Origin: Bacillota bacterium
GTDB taxonomy: Bacteria > Bacillota > Clostridia > Acetivibrionales > DSM-1351
DNA length: 26,122 nucleotides
Direction: 5' to 3'
NCBI GenBank assembly: GCA_023415305.1
Contig: JAEZKZ010000097.1
Span: 1-26,122 of the forward strand
Shown: positions 5,902-14,162 of the stretch, one piece after another
Layout of the letters: each line of letters starts with the position of its first letter
Numbering within the stretch: the first letter of the stretch is position 1
Notes under the pieces: generated by a model
The model's input: the letters and a program-made list of their open reading frames with translations, nothing else
Told to the model about the DNA's origin: nothing
Databases searched by the model: none
Program-made: the position numbers and the translations under genes

Positions 5902-8388
5902 ATGTCTTTAATAACAGCCTCTGTAGCTTTAATCAATACAACAAGAGCGTACGATAAAAAATATACATATATAGTTCCTAAAAGCTTGGAAGAAAAGGTC
6001 TGCATCGGCTGCCGGGTCCTTGTGCCCTTTGGCGGCGGAAGAATGGTCAAGGAAGGCTTCGTGCTTGATATAAGGCCTTTTGAAGCAGACACCCTTAAGA
6101 CTTCCGGTAAAAATTTTGAATATAAGGCAATAAAGCAGGTAATTGAGCCATTTTCCTTACTAAAGGAAGACAACATAAAACTTCTGGAGTGGATGAAAAG
6201 GCAGTACATTTGTACATACTCCGATATAATTAAATGCATGCTTCCTCCAGGGATAAATGTTAAGGCTGTAAAAACAGTTAAACTTACAGGTGGAGAGAAA
6301 AAAGAGTTCAGGAAAAAGGACTTGAACAAGTTAATTGACAATTTGAATTGTTTGGGCGGAGAGTGTGAATACAATGAACTCAGGAGTATGTGTAATATAA
6401 AAGGTTTTGGCAGCGTAATACGCCAGTTGTGTGAGTGCGGTGCTGTTACCATGGAAGAATGTTATCAGCAGAAAGTCAATGCGAAGTCAGTTAAAGGTGT
6501 AACTCTGGCAAGACCCCGTGAAGAAGTGATTGAGGAGCTTGAAAATAATGCTGTAAAAAGGATTCAGCACATTAGAGTTCTGGAGATATTACTGGATAAC
6601 GAGTTGGTTTCAGTTGCGGATATACAGCGATTTGCAGGTGTTACCGCCTCTGTGCTGGATACTCTGAGTAAATATGGTTATATTTCCTATAAGAATATCG
6701 AACTGCAGAGGAACCCTATAAAGGACAAGTATTATGAAAAGACAGAACACCTTACTCCGACAAATGAGCAGGCAGAGGCTTTAAAAAAGCTGATTGGTCA
6801 TCTGGACAGAAGAGTGTTCCAGGAAAGCCTTATTCATGGAATAACGGGAAGCGGAAAAACAGAGGTATATCTTCAGCTGATTTCACATTGCTTCGATCTT
6901 GGAAAAAGGGCAATTCTTCTTGTACCGGAAATTTCTCTTACTCCTCAGATGGTAGAAAGATTTGTTTCCAGGTTTGGAAAGCGAGTCGCTGTAATGCACA
7001 GCAGGCTTTCTCTTGGAGAAAGATTTGATCAGTGGAGATTGATAAGTGAAGGCAGGGTTGATGTCGTCGTCGGGGCTCGTTCGGCGATTTTCGCTCCTAT
7101 GACCGATCTGGGACTCATAGTAATAGACGAAGAGCACGAGGGGTCCTATAAGTCGGAATCCATGCCAAGATACAACGCCAAGGAGGTTGCAAGAAAAAGA
7201 TGTGAGATAAATAATGCTCTTCTTGTTTACGGGTCTGCTACACCGTCTGTAGAAACCTATTATAAGGCCCTTCAGGGAAATATCGAGCTTGTAGAAATGA
7301 AAAACAGACCCAATACTGCAGAACTTCCGGACGTTGAAATGGTTGATATGCGGGTGGAACTTGAAAACGGGAATAAGACTCCATTCAGCTATCGCCTTCA
7401 GGAGGAACTGAAAAAGAATATTGAGAATGGTCAACAGAGTATACTGTTTCTTAACAGAAGAGGCTTTTCCACATTTGTAATATGCCGTAACTGTGGTTAT
7501 ACTATGAAATGCCCGGAATGCAATATTGCTCTGACCTATCACACAAAGACTGAAAGACTGATTTGTCATTATTGCGGCTTTACAGTAAAGAACCCTTCCA
7601 GTTGTCCTTCATGTGAAAGCAAGCATATAAGACATTTCGGTGTTGGAACTCAGAAAATCGAAGAGGAAATAAAGACAAAACTGCCTCATAGTTCAGTTAT
7701 TCGAATGGATATAGATACAATTGGTTATAAGAATGCTCATGAGGAGATACTTAACAAGTTTAAAAGTGAAAACATAAATATTATGGTCGGAACCCAAATG
7801 ATTGCCAAGGGCCATGATTTTCCCAATGTAACGCTGGTTGGTGTATTGGCTGCAGATAGTATGCTTAATACCGGAGACTTCAGGGCAAACGAAAGAACTT
7901 TTCAACTACTTACACAGGTTGCAGGCAGAGCAGGAAGGGGCGAAAAAGCAGGAAGGGTAATTGTTCAGACCTATAATACAGAAGAATACAGTATTTTGGC
8001 TGCCTGCAGGCAGGATTATATAAGCTTTTACAAACAGGAAATATTAATTAGAGAACGTTTGGAATATCCGCCCTTCAATAACATAGCGGTTGTTACTTTC
8101 AGCGGGAGGAAGGACAGAGGGGTATTTGAGGTTGCGAGGGATACTAAGCCTGAACTTGCAGCTGAGAACCAGAGCCTTGATATGTCTGAAGATTTTGTAG
8201 TATTAGGACCGTCAAGATGTCCAATTCCAAAAATTGCAGGAAAATACCGATGGAGAATGGTTATAAAAGCAAAAGAACTTGAGATTCTGACAGATAGGTT
8301 AACTATCATGTCGGATACTTCCTGGAAAAGAATAAAGGATGAGGATATTTCTATGAGCATAGATATAAACCCTTATAATATGCTATAA
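5902..8388 (+). CDS. priA: Primosomal protein N', replication restart helicase PriA
   Basis: This 828-residue protein is a 3'-5' DNA helicase that reloads the replisome at stalled forks. The N-terminal DNA-binding region is followed by the helicase core, with Walker A GITGSGKTEVY near residue 313 and the DEEH box (VIDEEHEGSYK) near 409. The zinc-binding insert has paired cysteines (CRNCG, CPECN, CHYCG, CPSC) from about 528. Motifs GTQMIAKGHDFPNV and QVAGRAGRGEKAGRVIVQT follow. Length is normal for Firmicutes. GGAG lies just upstream of the ATG. It heads the long plus-strand block and is followed by def and fmt, a common clostridial order. Confidence 0.97.
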   Translation: MSLITASVALINTTRAYDKKYTYIVPKSLEEKVCIGCRVLVPFGGGRMVKEGFVLDIRPFEADTLKTSGKNFEYKAIKQVIEPFSLLKEDNIKLLEWMKRQYICTYSDIIKCMLPPGINVKAVKTVKLTGGEKKEFRKKDLNKLIDNLNCLGGECEYNELRSMCNIKGFGSVIRQLCECGAVTMEECYQQKVNAKSVKGVTLARPREEVIEELENNAVKRIQHIRVLEILLDNELVSVADIQRFAGVTASVLDTLSKYGYISYKNIELQRNPIKDKYYEKTEHLTPTNEQAEALKKLIGHLDRRVFQESLIHGITGSGKTEVYLQLISHCFDLGKRAILLVPEISLTPQMVERFVSRFGKRVAVMHSRLSLGERFDQWRLISEGRVDVVVGARSAIFAPMTDLGLIVIDEEHEGSYKSESMPRYNAKEVARKRCEINNALLVYGSATPSVETYYKALQGNIELVEMKNRPNTAELPDVEMVDMRVELENGNKTPFSYRLQEELKKNIENGQQSILFLNRRGFSTFVICRNCGYTMKCPECNIALTYHTKTERLICHYCGFTVKNPSSCPSCESKHIRHFGVGTQKIEEEIKTKLPHSSVIRMDIDTIGYKNAHEEILNKFKSENINIMVGTQMIAKGHDFPNVTLVGVLAADSMLNTGDFRANERTFQLLTQVAGRAGRGEKAGRVIVQTYNTEEYSILAACRQDYISFYKQEILIRERLEYPPFNNIAVVTFSGRKDRGVFEVARDTKPELAAENQSLDMSEDFVVLGPSRCPIPKIAGKYRWRMVIKAKELEILTDRLTIMSDTSWKRIKDEDISMSIDINPYNML

Positions 8389-8470
8389 TTATCAAAACAG
8401 TAATATACACAGTAATATAGAAAACATATTATATAATAGTATTTAATATAAAAGGATGGTGGAGGTTATT

Positions 8471-8947
8471 ATGGCATACAGAGAAATCAGAAAAGACGGT
8501 GATGAGGTTCTTAGGAAAATGAGCCGTCCAGTCGAAGCAATAGATAAAAAAATCCTTACACTACTGGATGATATGGCAGATACCATGTACAAGGCTGATG
8601 GGGTAGGATTGGCAGCTCCTCAGGTTGGGATACTCAAAAGAATAGTAGTTATTGATGTTGGAAACGGACTATTCGAGATGATAAATCCTGTAATACTTGA
8701 ACAGAGCGGAGAGCAGGATGGTATGGAGGGTTGCCTTAGTGTTCCTGGAACTTCAGGGGAAGTAGTACGTCCTATGCATGTTAAAGCGAAATATACCGAC
8801 AGGAATGGTGAAACAGTGATAATTGAAGCAGAAGAACTTTTTGCAAGGGCAATCTGCCATGAACTGGACCATCTTGACGGGATACTGTACAAGGACAAGG
8901 CCCATAAAATGTATACCGCTAAAGAAATTGAAGAAATGCAGGGATAG
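8471..8947 (+). CDS. def: Peptide deformylase
   Basis: This enzyme removes the formyl group from the N-terminal methionine of new proteins. All three conserved motifs are present: GVGLAAPQ (44-51), EGCLS (Cys88) and HELDH (130-134). Cys88, His130 and His134 are the expected metal ligands, and Glu131 is catalytic. The protein has 158 residues from this start. A longer frame opens at 8456, but GGTGGAGG lies inside that extension at the right distance before the ATG at 8471, so the shorter start is chosen. It is coupled with fmt, its functional counterpart, only 12 bases downstream. Confidence 0.96.
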   Translation: MAYREIRKDGDEVLRKMSRPVEAIDKKILTLLDDMADTMYKADGVGLAAPQVGILKRIVVIDVGNGLFEMINPVILEQSGEQDGMEGCLSVPGTSGEVVRPMHVKAKYTDRNGETVIIEAEELFARAICHELDHLDGILYKDKAHKMYTAKEIEEMQG

Positions 8948-8959
8948 GGAGGTCTTACT

Positions 8960-9898
8960 TTGAGAATAGTGTTTATGGGTACTCCCGATTTTGCTGTACC
9001 AAGTCTTGAAATGTTAGTTAAAGAAGGATATGAGGTAGTTGCTGCCGTTACACAGCCTGATAAGCCAAAAGGGAGAGGTAATAAAATGGCAGCACCTCCT
9101 GTTAAGGAAATTGCATTAAAACATCAAATTAAGGTTTTACAGCCTGAAAAAATAAAAACCCCCGAGTTTATAGATCAGATAAAAGCATTAAAACCAGACC
9201 TCCTAATCACTGCTGCCTATGGGAAAATACTTACCAAGGAGCTTCTTGAAGTACCGGTATATGGATGTATAAATGTTCACGGTTCACTGTTACCGGCATA
9301 CAGAGGAGCTGCACCTATAAACTGGGCTGTAATAAAAGGTGAGAAAAAAACCGGAATAACTACCATGTATACTGATGTTGGAATTGATACCGGTGATATG
9401 CTCCTTAAAAAAGAACTTGAAATAGGGCCTGATATGACAGTAGGTGAGCTGCATGACAAAATGTCTGTTCTTGGAGCAGAAGTCCTGCTGGAGACATTAA
9501 CAGCACTAAAAAACGGTACACTTCAAAGAATCCCGCAGGAGGACTCAGAATCTTCCTACGCACCTATGATGAACAAGGAACTGGGTCATATAGATTGGAA
9601 CAAAAGCGCTCTTGATATACACAATCTTGTAAGAGGGACAGACCCATGGCCGGGAGCCTATACCTTTCTTCTAGGTAATAGAATGAGAGTATGGAAAACC
9701 TCGTTGGTGCCTGAAAAGTCAAATGCCGAAATTAATAACGGAAAAATACTTAAAGTAGATGATGAAGGTATTCTGGTAAAGTGCCCTGATGGAAACCTTA
9801 TGATTAAGGAAGTACAATTTGACTCTTCAAAGAGGATGAGTGTTTGTGATTATATAAGAGGACATGAGATAAACGCAGGTGAAACCCTTGGAAAGTAA
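8960..9898 (+). CDS. fmt: Methionyl-tRNA formyltransferase
   Basis: This enzyme formylates initiator Met-tRNA using 10-formyl-tetrahydrofolate. The 312-residue protein begins MRIVFMGTPDFAVPSLE, typical of the family. The active-site residues are Asn105 and His107 in INVHGSLLP and Asp143 in GIDTGD. The C-terminal part (from about 205) is the tRNA-binding OB-like domain. The start is TTG with GGGAGG about eight bases upstream; no better ATG exists before the conserved N terminus. Its 3' end overlaps the DUF116 gene by 20 bases, which suggests translational coupling. Confidence 0.96.
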   Translation: MRIVFMGTPDFAVPSLEMLVKEGYEVVAAVTQPDKPKGRGNKMAAPPVKEIALKHQIKVLQPEKIKTPEFIDQIKALKPDLLITAAYGKILTKELLEVPVYGCINVHGSLLPAYRGAAPINWAVIKGEKKTGITTMYTDVGIDTGDMLLKKELEIGPDMTVGELHDKMSVLGAEVLLETLTALKNGTLQRIPQEDSESSYAPMMNKELGHIDWNKSALDIHNLVRGTDPWPGAYTFLLGNRMRVWKTSLVPEKSNAEINNGKILKVDDEGILVKCPDGNLMIKEVQFDSSKRMSVCDYIRGHEINAGETLGK

Positions 9899-10634
9899 CA
9901 TTAAGATTTTTGTAAGGACAACAATAATAATACTTACAGTATTAACTTCACTGCTGATAGTGTTAAGTGTAGTTTATGCCTATGCTTCATTAAGAGCCTA
10001 TAATATTGTACTAATAGCTATTATTGCTGCGATTGGTATAAGTCTGTTGATGCTTGCGGTAATGAGTTTGTCAATAATTTATACCTACAGGAATAAAAAA
10101 GCAAAAGGCTTTATACTGCGGATAACTCGAGCCGGTATGCAGGTAATACTGCCACTGGCCCTTTTATTTGCAAAATCCAATAGTAATTTTAAAAAGAGTA
10201 TAAGATTGTTTTATATAGAATTGAATAATATTGTTGTAGAGTCTGATAATATAAAATATAAGACCGAAGAAATAATGCTTCTTTTGCCCCACTGTCTCCA
10301 GAATTGCGAGTGCAATTTAAAGGTAACCAGCAATCCTGAAGCGTGTAAGAGATGTGGAAGGTGTAAAATTGGTCAACTATTGGACTATTCAAAAAAAAGA
10401 AATATCAGTATGTTTATAGCTACAGGTGGTACAGTTGCAAGGGAGATAATAAGGCAAAATAATCCCAAGCTTATAGTTTCTGTTGCGTGTGAAAGGGATC
10501 TTATGAGCGGTATACTGGATGTTAAAGGAATACCTGTTATGGGAGTTACCAATAAGCAGCCAAATGGTCCGTGCATCAACACTGATGTAGACATATCGGC
10601 TATAGAGAAAAAAGTGGAACAGCTAACGAATTAG
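9879..10634 (+). CDS. DUF116 domain-containing membrane protein
   Basis: The protein has 251 residues from a GTG start that overlaps fmt by 20 bases. A TTG at 9888 is an alternative start. Two hydrophobic segments (about 14-36 and 43-68) anchor it in the membrane. The soluble part is a DUF116 domain with eight cysteines at 139, 143, 145, 156, 159, 162, 204 and 232. The cluster LPHCLQNCEC...CKRCGRCK looks like a metal or iron-sulphur site. Conserved blocks FIATGGTVAREII, VACERDLMSGI and NKQPNGPC follow. The function is unknown. Its place between fmt and a membrane zinc peptidase is conserved in Clostridia. Confidence 0.88.
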   Translation: MKPLESNIKIFVRTTIIILTVLTSLLIVLSVVYAYASLRAYNIVLIAIIAAIGISLLMLAVMSLSIIYTYRNKKAKGFILRITRAGMQVILPLALLFAKSNSNFKKSIRLFYIELNNIVVESDNIKYKTEEIMLLLPHCLQNCECNLKVTSNPEACKRCGRCKIGQLLDYSKKRNISMFIATGGTVAREIIRQNNPKLIVSVACERDLMSGILDVKGIPVMGVTNKQPNGPCINTDVDISAIEKKVEQLTN

Positions 10635-10693
10635 ATTGTGCCTTATCGGTGCTATTGTATTGCTGCCATTAAGCGGAAGGAGATCAGTTTACT

Positions 10694-11392
10694 ATGGGAT
10701 TTTTTTATATGGATCAGTATTACATTATATTGGTTGTTCCGGCAGTTATTATATCTATAATAGCGTCGTTCCGTGTGAAAGGAACCTTCAATAGATACAG
10801 AGAAGTAGGAAACTCTAAAAATATGACCGGGGCAGAGGTGGCAAGATATCTGCTTCAGGCTAATGGAATTTATGATGTCCGCGTTTCACGGGTACCCGGG
10901 GAATTAACCGATCACTACGATCCTCGAAAGAAGGAATTGCGTTTATCCGATTCAACGTATTCAAGTGTATCTGTAGCTGCTGTCGGTGTAGCGGCCCATG
11001 AAACCGGACATGCTATACAGCACAATGTAAGCTATGGACCCTTGGCCTTGAGAAGTTATCTGGTGCCGGTGGCCAATCTGGGTTCTCAGGCCGGGCCTAC
11101 TCTGGCCATACTTGGATTGGTAATGAGTTGGTCTGTACTGATAAATATCGGGCTTTTGCTTTTTGCTGCGGCAATACTTTTCTACCTTATTACTTTACCG
11201 GTAGAATTCAATGCCAGTAGAAGAGCCATTGAGAGTCTTGATAAACATAATATTTTAATAGGTAATGAATTAAATGCCGCAAGGAAGGTACTCAGCGCCG
11301 CTGCTTTAACATATGTGGCATCTGCCCTTGTGGCCATCGCTAACTTCCTTAGGTTGCTGCTGCTTGCAGGGAACCGGAGAAACAGAGATTAA
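10694..11392 (+). CDS. Membrane zinc metallopeptidase, YugP-like (Zn-peptidase 2 family)
   Basis: This 232-residue integral membrane protein starts with a membrane segment (about 8-25). It has a cytoplasmic-type catalytic helix AAHETGHAIQH with the HEXXH motif at His102-Glu103-His106, and then two or three more hydrophobic segments. The block PVEFNASRRAI near 169 carries a likely third zinc ligand (Glu). AAGGAG precedes the ATG at a slightly long distance. The family is widespread in Firmicutes, but its substrate is unknown. It lies 59 bases after the DUF116 gene, likely in the same operon. Confidence 0.9.
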   Translation: MGFFYMDQYYIILVVPAVIISIIASFRVKGTFNRYREVGNSKNMTGAEVARYLLQANGIYDVRVSRVPGELTDHYDPRKKELRLSDSTYSSVSVAAVGVAAHETGHAIQHNVSYGPLALRSYLVPVANLGSQAGPTLAILGLVMSWSVLINIGLLLFAAAILFYLITLPVEFNASRRAIESLDKHNILIGNELNAARKVLSAAALTYVASALVAIANFLRLLLLAGNRRNRD

Positions 11393-11437
11393 GTTTGTGC
11401 AGGCAAGCAAATGTACAAATTTTAAATAAGAACAATC

Positions 11438-11463
11438 AGCCTTCTCATAAGAAAAGGAGAAGG
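11438..11463 (+). other. Hairpin in the rsmB leader
   Basis: CCTTCTC pairs with GAGAAGG over 7 bp with a purine-rich loop between the zinc peptidase gene and rsmB. No T-run follows, so it is more likely an mRNA processing or stability element than a terminator. Confidence 0.4.
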
Positions 11464-11483
11464 GTTAAGAAATATATATAATT

Positions 11484-11571
11484 GAGGAGGTACCTGGCCC
11501 ATGCCATTTCTATCAAGAGATTACGTATTTTCTTGAAGTTATTGTGCGAAATGCTGGGCATGGGCATAAAC
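11484..11571 (+). promoter_or_regulatory. Split ribosome binding site of rsmB with a 69-nt intervening hairpin
   Basis: A strong Shine-Dalgarno sequence GAGGAGG (11484-11490) lies 81 bases from the likely rsmB ATG (11572). Between them, GCCCATGCC (11497-11505) pairs perfectly with GGCATGGGC (11557-11565), and ATTTC (11506-11510) with GAAAT (11548-11552). An inner 6-bp hairpin TCAAGA/TCTTGA spans 11513-11536. If the hairpin folds, the two flanks (6 + 6 nt) bring the Shine-Dalgarno within about 12 nt of the ATG. The same Shine-Dalgarno could also serve an 11-codon frame at 11501-11536. Confidence 0.6.
11501..11536 (+). CDS. Possible 11-residue leader peptide upstream of rsmB
   Basis: This ATG lies 10 nt after the strong GAGGAGG and would encode MPFLSRDYVFS, ending in TGA. 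It is out of frame with rsmB and lies entirely within the leader hairpin. If translated, it would open that hairpin. It has no sequence support beyond the ribosome binding site and may not be expressed. Confidence 0.25.
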   Translation: MPFLSRDYVFS

Positions 11572-12927
11572 ATGGCACTTGATTTAGCAAGAGAAACTGC
11601 CTTAAAAATTTTATATGAGGTAACCGAGAATTCGGCTTATTCAAATATAGCAGTAAACAAATATCTTGAAGGTGGAGAGCTCAGGGAAATTGACAGGGCT
11701 TTTGCTACTGATCTGGCGTATGGAACTGTCAAGTGGCTTATTGAGATTGACTATATAATTGGCAAGTTCTCCAGTGTGAAATTAAGAAAATTATCTCCCT
11801 GGATAAGGAATATTCTAAGATTGGGCATATATCAGCTGCTACATACCGATAAGATACCTGTATCTGCTGCCTGTAATACTAGTGTCGACCTGGCAAAAAG
11901 GTATGGCCATCAGGCTTCTAGCCGATTTGTCAATGCTGTTTTAAGAAATATAGCAAGAAGCAGCGGAAGCATACCTTATCCGGATAAAAATGATATTGCA
12001 CTATATCTGAGTATTGTATATTCTCACCCGAAGGAGCTGGTTGACGGCTGGTTGAACCTATTTGGAGCAGAGTTTACGGAAAGCCTTTTAGAGAGCAATA
12101 ATCAGGTACCGGACTTTAGTGTAAGGGTTAATACTCTTAAAACCAACAGTAAGGCTTTAATTGAGGCACTTAACGAAGAGGGCTGTAAGGCCGGAGAGGG
12201 CAAATATCTGGAAGAGGCAGTAATACTGGATAATCCTTCTTCCATAACTAAACTTGATGCCTTCCAAAAAGGATACTTTACAGTACAGGATGAGAGCTCA
12301 ATGATGTCGTCGGTGGTGCTTGAGCCGGCAGAAGGCCAGCTGGCAGTTGATGTGTGTAGTGCTCCTGGCGGCAAAGCGACACATCTTGCTCAGCTTATGA
12401 AAAACAAGGGAACTGTGCTTGCGCGGGACATTCATCCCCATAAGCTGAAGCTTATAGAAAGCACTGCCGCCAGGTTGGGGATAGAGATAATTAAAACTGA
12501 ATTATTGGACGCTTCTAATCTGGATGAGAATCTTATTGGAAAGGCAGATCGGGTACTGGTAGATGCACCTTGCACAGGGTTAGGCATAATCAGAAAGAAA
12601 CCCGACATAAAATATTCAAGGAATCTTTCAGAGCAGAAGGCCATAGTCGAGCTTCAGAGACAGATACTGGCAAATGCCGCTAAATACGTTAAACCGGGCG
12701 GATACCTTGTTTACAGCACCTGTACCATTCAACCCGAAGAAAACCTGGAAAACGTAAAGGCTTTTCTTGAAGGAAACAAGGAATACAAGCTTGTAGGTTT
12801 TGAAAAGCTGCTGTCTGAAACCCTTGAGGTAAAAACGGCTCAGGAGGGATATATGCAGCTGTATCCAAATACAAACCAGACAGACGGCTTCTTTATAAGC
12901 AAATTAGTTAGGCTTGGTAACCAGTAA
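11572..12927 (+). CDS. rsmB: 16S rRNA (cytosine(967)-C(5))-methyltransferase RsmB
   Basis: This enzyme methylates C967 of 16S rRNA using S-adenosylmethionine. From this start the protein has 451 residues, the usual length. The N-terminal third is NusB-like (ARETALKILYEV to the LRLGIYQLL helix). The methyltransferase domain has the SAM motif VDVCSAPGGKATHLA, motif IV VDAPCTGLG with one catalytic cysteine, and motif VI YSTCTIQPEEN with the other. The frame stays open back to a TTG at 11482, but those 30 extra residues lack family similarity and are encoded by a hairpin, so the MALDLARETA start is preferred. That start has no adjacent ribosome binding site. Confidence 0.93.
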   Translation: MALDLARETALKILYEVTENSAYSNIAVNKYLEGGELREIDRAFATDLAYGTVKWLIEIDYIIGKFSSVKLRKLSPWIRNILRLGIYQLLHTDKIPVSAACNTSVDLAKRYGHQASSRFVNAVLRNIARSSGSIPYPDKNDIALYLSIVYSHPKELVDGWLNLFGAEFTESLLESNNQVPDFSVRVNTLKTNSKALIEALNEEGCKAGEGKYLEEAVILDNPSSITKLDAFQKGYFTVQDESSMMSSVVLEPAEGQLAVDVCSAPGGKATHLAQLMKNKGTVLARDIHPHKLKLIESTAARLGIEIIKTELLDASNLDENLIGKADRVLVDAPCTGLGIIRKKPDIKYSRNLSEQKAIVELQRQILANAAKYVKPGGYLVYSTCTIQPEENLENVKAFLEGNKEYKLVGFEKLLSETLEVKTAQEGYMQLYPNTNQTDGFFISKLVRLGNQ

Positions 12928-12983
12928 TGAGAATTTGGAGTAATAAAGTGCAGGAGCTGGAAACATTTTTATTAGAAAACTAG

Positions 12984-13019
12984 TTAAGCTTTGCAATTGG
13001 CTTAAGCTTAGTAATTGGC
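12984..13019 (+). repeat. Tandem 18-bp repeat, two copies
   Basis: TTAAGCTTTGCAATTGGC (12984-13001) is followed directly by TTAAGCTTAGTAATTGGC (13002-13019), with three mismatches. It lies in the 159-base gap between rsmB and rlmN. It could be a slippage duplication or a pair of binding sites. Confidence 0.7.
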
Positions 13020-13086
13020 AGTAAGCAATCTGATAAGCATATTAATGCATATAAATACAAATAATACAATAAAGTAAGGGATTACT

Positions 13087-14121
13087 ATGAATAACTTAAT
13101 GGATATGAGTCTCGAGGAGCTTGAACAAATGCTCTCAGGGATGGGTCAGCAAAAATTCAGAGCTAAACAAATATTTAAGTGGGTAAACAGTGGAATTAAG
13201 TCAATAGATGACATGACCAACCTGTCAAAGCAGTTAAGGCTGAATTTAAGTCAGGTTGCTAATATAAGCAGGATAAGACAGGTGAATAAGCTACAATCCC
13301 AGATAGATTCTACAGCAAAATACTTGTTTGAACTCGAAGACGGGAATATAATTGAAAGTGTACTTATGGAATACAAGCATGGTTTTACAGCCTGTATTTC
13401 CTCACAGGCAGGCTGCAGAATGGGCTGTACCTTCTGCGCCTCAACCGGCGCCAACTTCTCAAGGAATTTAACTGCTGGAGAAATGCTGGATCAGGTTATG
13501 TCCATGCAGGAGGATTCAGGAAATAGAATTGGGCATATAGTACTAATGGGAATTGGAGAACCCCTTGATAATTACGACAATGTAGTTAAGTTTTTAAGAC
13601 TTGTAAACCATCCGGATGGTTTAATGATTGGTCTTAGAAATATTTCTCTGTCCACCTGCGGAATAGTTCCAAGGATTCTTCAGCTTGCACAGGAAAACAT
13701 ACCGATAACCTTGTCGGTATCACTGCACAGTGCAAGGGATGATAAGCGGTCGGCCATGATGCCTGTAAACAAAGCCTATTCTATTGACAAATTAATCTCA
13801 GCATGTAAGATATATACTGAGAGCACAAAAAGAAGGATTACATTTGAATATGCAATGATTGCTGGTGAAAACGATTCAGAGCTGGATGCCAGAGAGCTAG
13901 CAGGTTTGTTAAAAGGAATGCTGTGTCATGTAAACCTTATTCCGGTTAACACTGTTCAGGGAAATGGATATAAAAAAAGCTCAAGAAATCAGATAGAAAA
14001 ATTTAAAAACATTATGGAAACAAGAGGAATTGAAACTACTGTTAGAAGAGAATTGGGCAGTGATATTAATGCCGCCTGTGGTCAACTTAGAAAAAACAGG
14101 CTAGACAGTAATGGAAATTAG
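13087..14121 (+). CDS. rlmN: Dual-specificity 23S rRNA/tRNA adenine-C2 methyltransferase RlmN
   Basis: This radical-SAM enzyme methylates C2 of A2503 in 23S rRNA and A37 in some tRNAs. The 344-residue protein has the radical-SAM cluster motif CRMGCTFC (Cys110, Cys114, Cys117). It also has the two mechanistic cysteines: Cys103 in ACISSQ and the methyl-carrying Cys331 in NAACGQLR. Further blocks GIGEPLDNYDNV and LSVSLHSARDDKR match the family. It is RlmN and not the resistance enzyme Cfr, judging by housekeeping context and general sequence. AAGGG precedes the ATG. A PP2C phosphatase gene follows 41 bases later. Confidence 0.96.
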   Translation: MNNLMDMSLEELEQMLSGMGQQKFRAKQIFKWVNSGIKSIDDMTNLSKQLRLNLSQVANISRIRQVNKLQSQIDSTAKYLFELEDGNIIESVLMEYKHGFTACISSQAGCRMGCTFCASTGANFSRNLTAGEMLDQVMSMQEDSGNRIGHIVLMGIGEPLDNYDNVVKFLRLVNHPDGLMIGLRNISLSTCGIVPRILQLAQENIPITLSVSLHSARDDKRSAMMPVNKAYSIDKLISACKIYTESTKRRITFEYAMIAGENDSELDARELAGLLKGMLCHVNLIPVNTVQGNGYKKSSRNQIEKFKNIMETRGIETTVRRELGSDINAACGQLRKNRLDSNGN

Positions 14122-14162
14122 GCTTTTGGAATATTTCGGTGTTTGGTTCAGGAGTGATTGTT

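Noticed and set aside
5865..6452. 195-codon reading frame on the minus strand within priA
   Set aside because: It lies opposite strongly conserved priA codons, has no recognisable family and low-complexity Ser/Leu composition.
6883..7569. 228-codon reading frame on the minus strand within priA
   Set aside because: It overlaps the helicase core and zinc-binding region of priA, and it has no motif or ribosome binding site.
11482..11571. N-terminal extension of RsmB from a TTG start
   Set aside because: The extra 30 residues are encoded by an inverted repeat, the family begins at the MALDLARETA region, and no ribosome binding site lies at a proper distance before the TTG.
13087..14121. Cfr-type antibiotic resistance methyltransferase
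   Set aside because: Position in the conserved housekeeping block, normal length and the RlmN-like NAACGQLR end point to RlmN.
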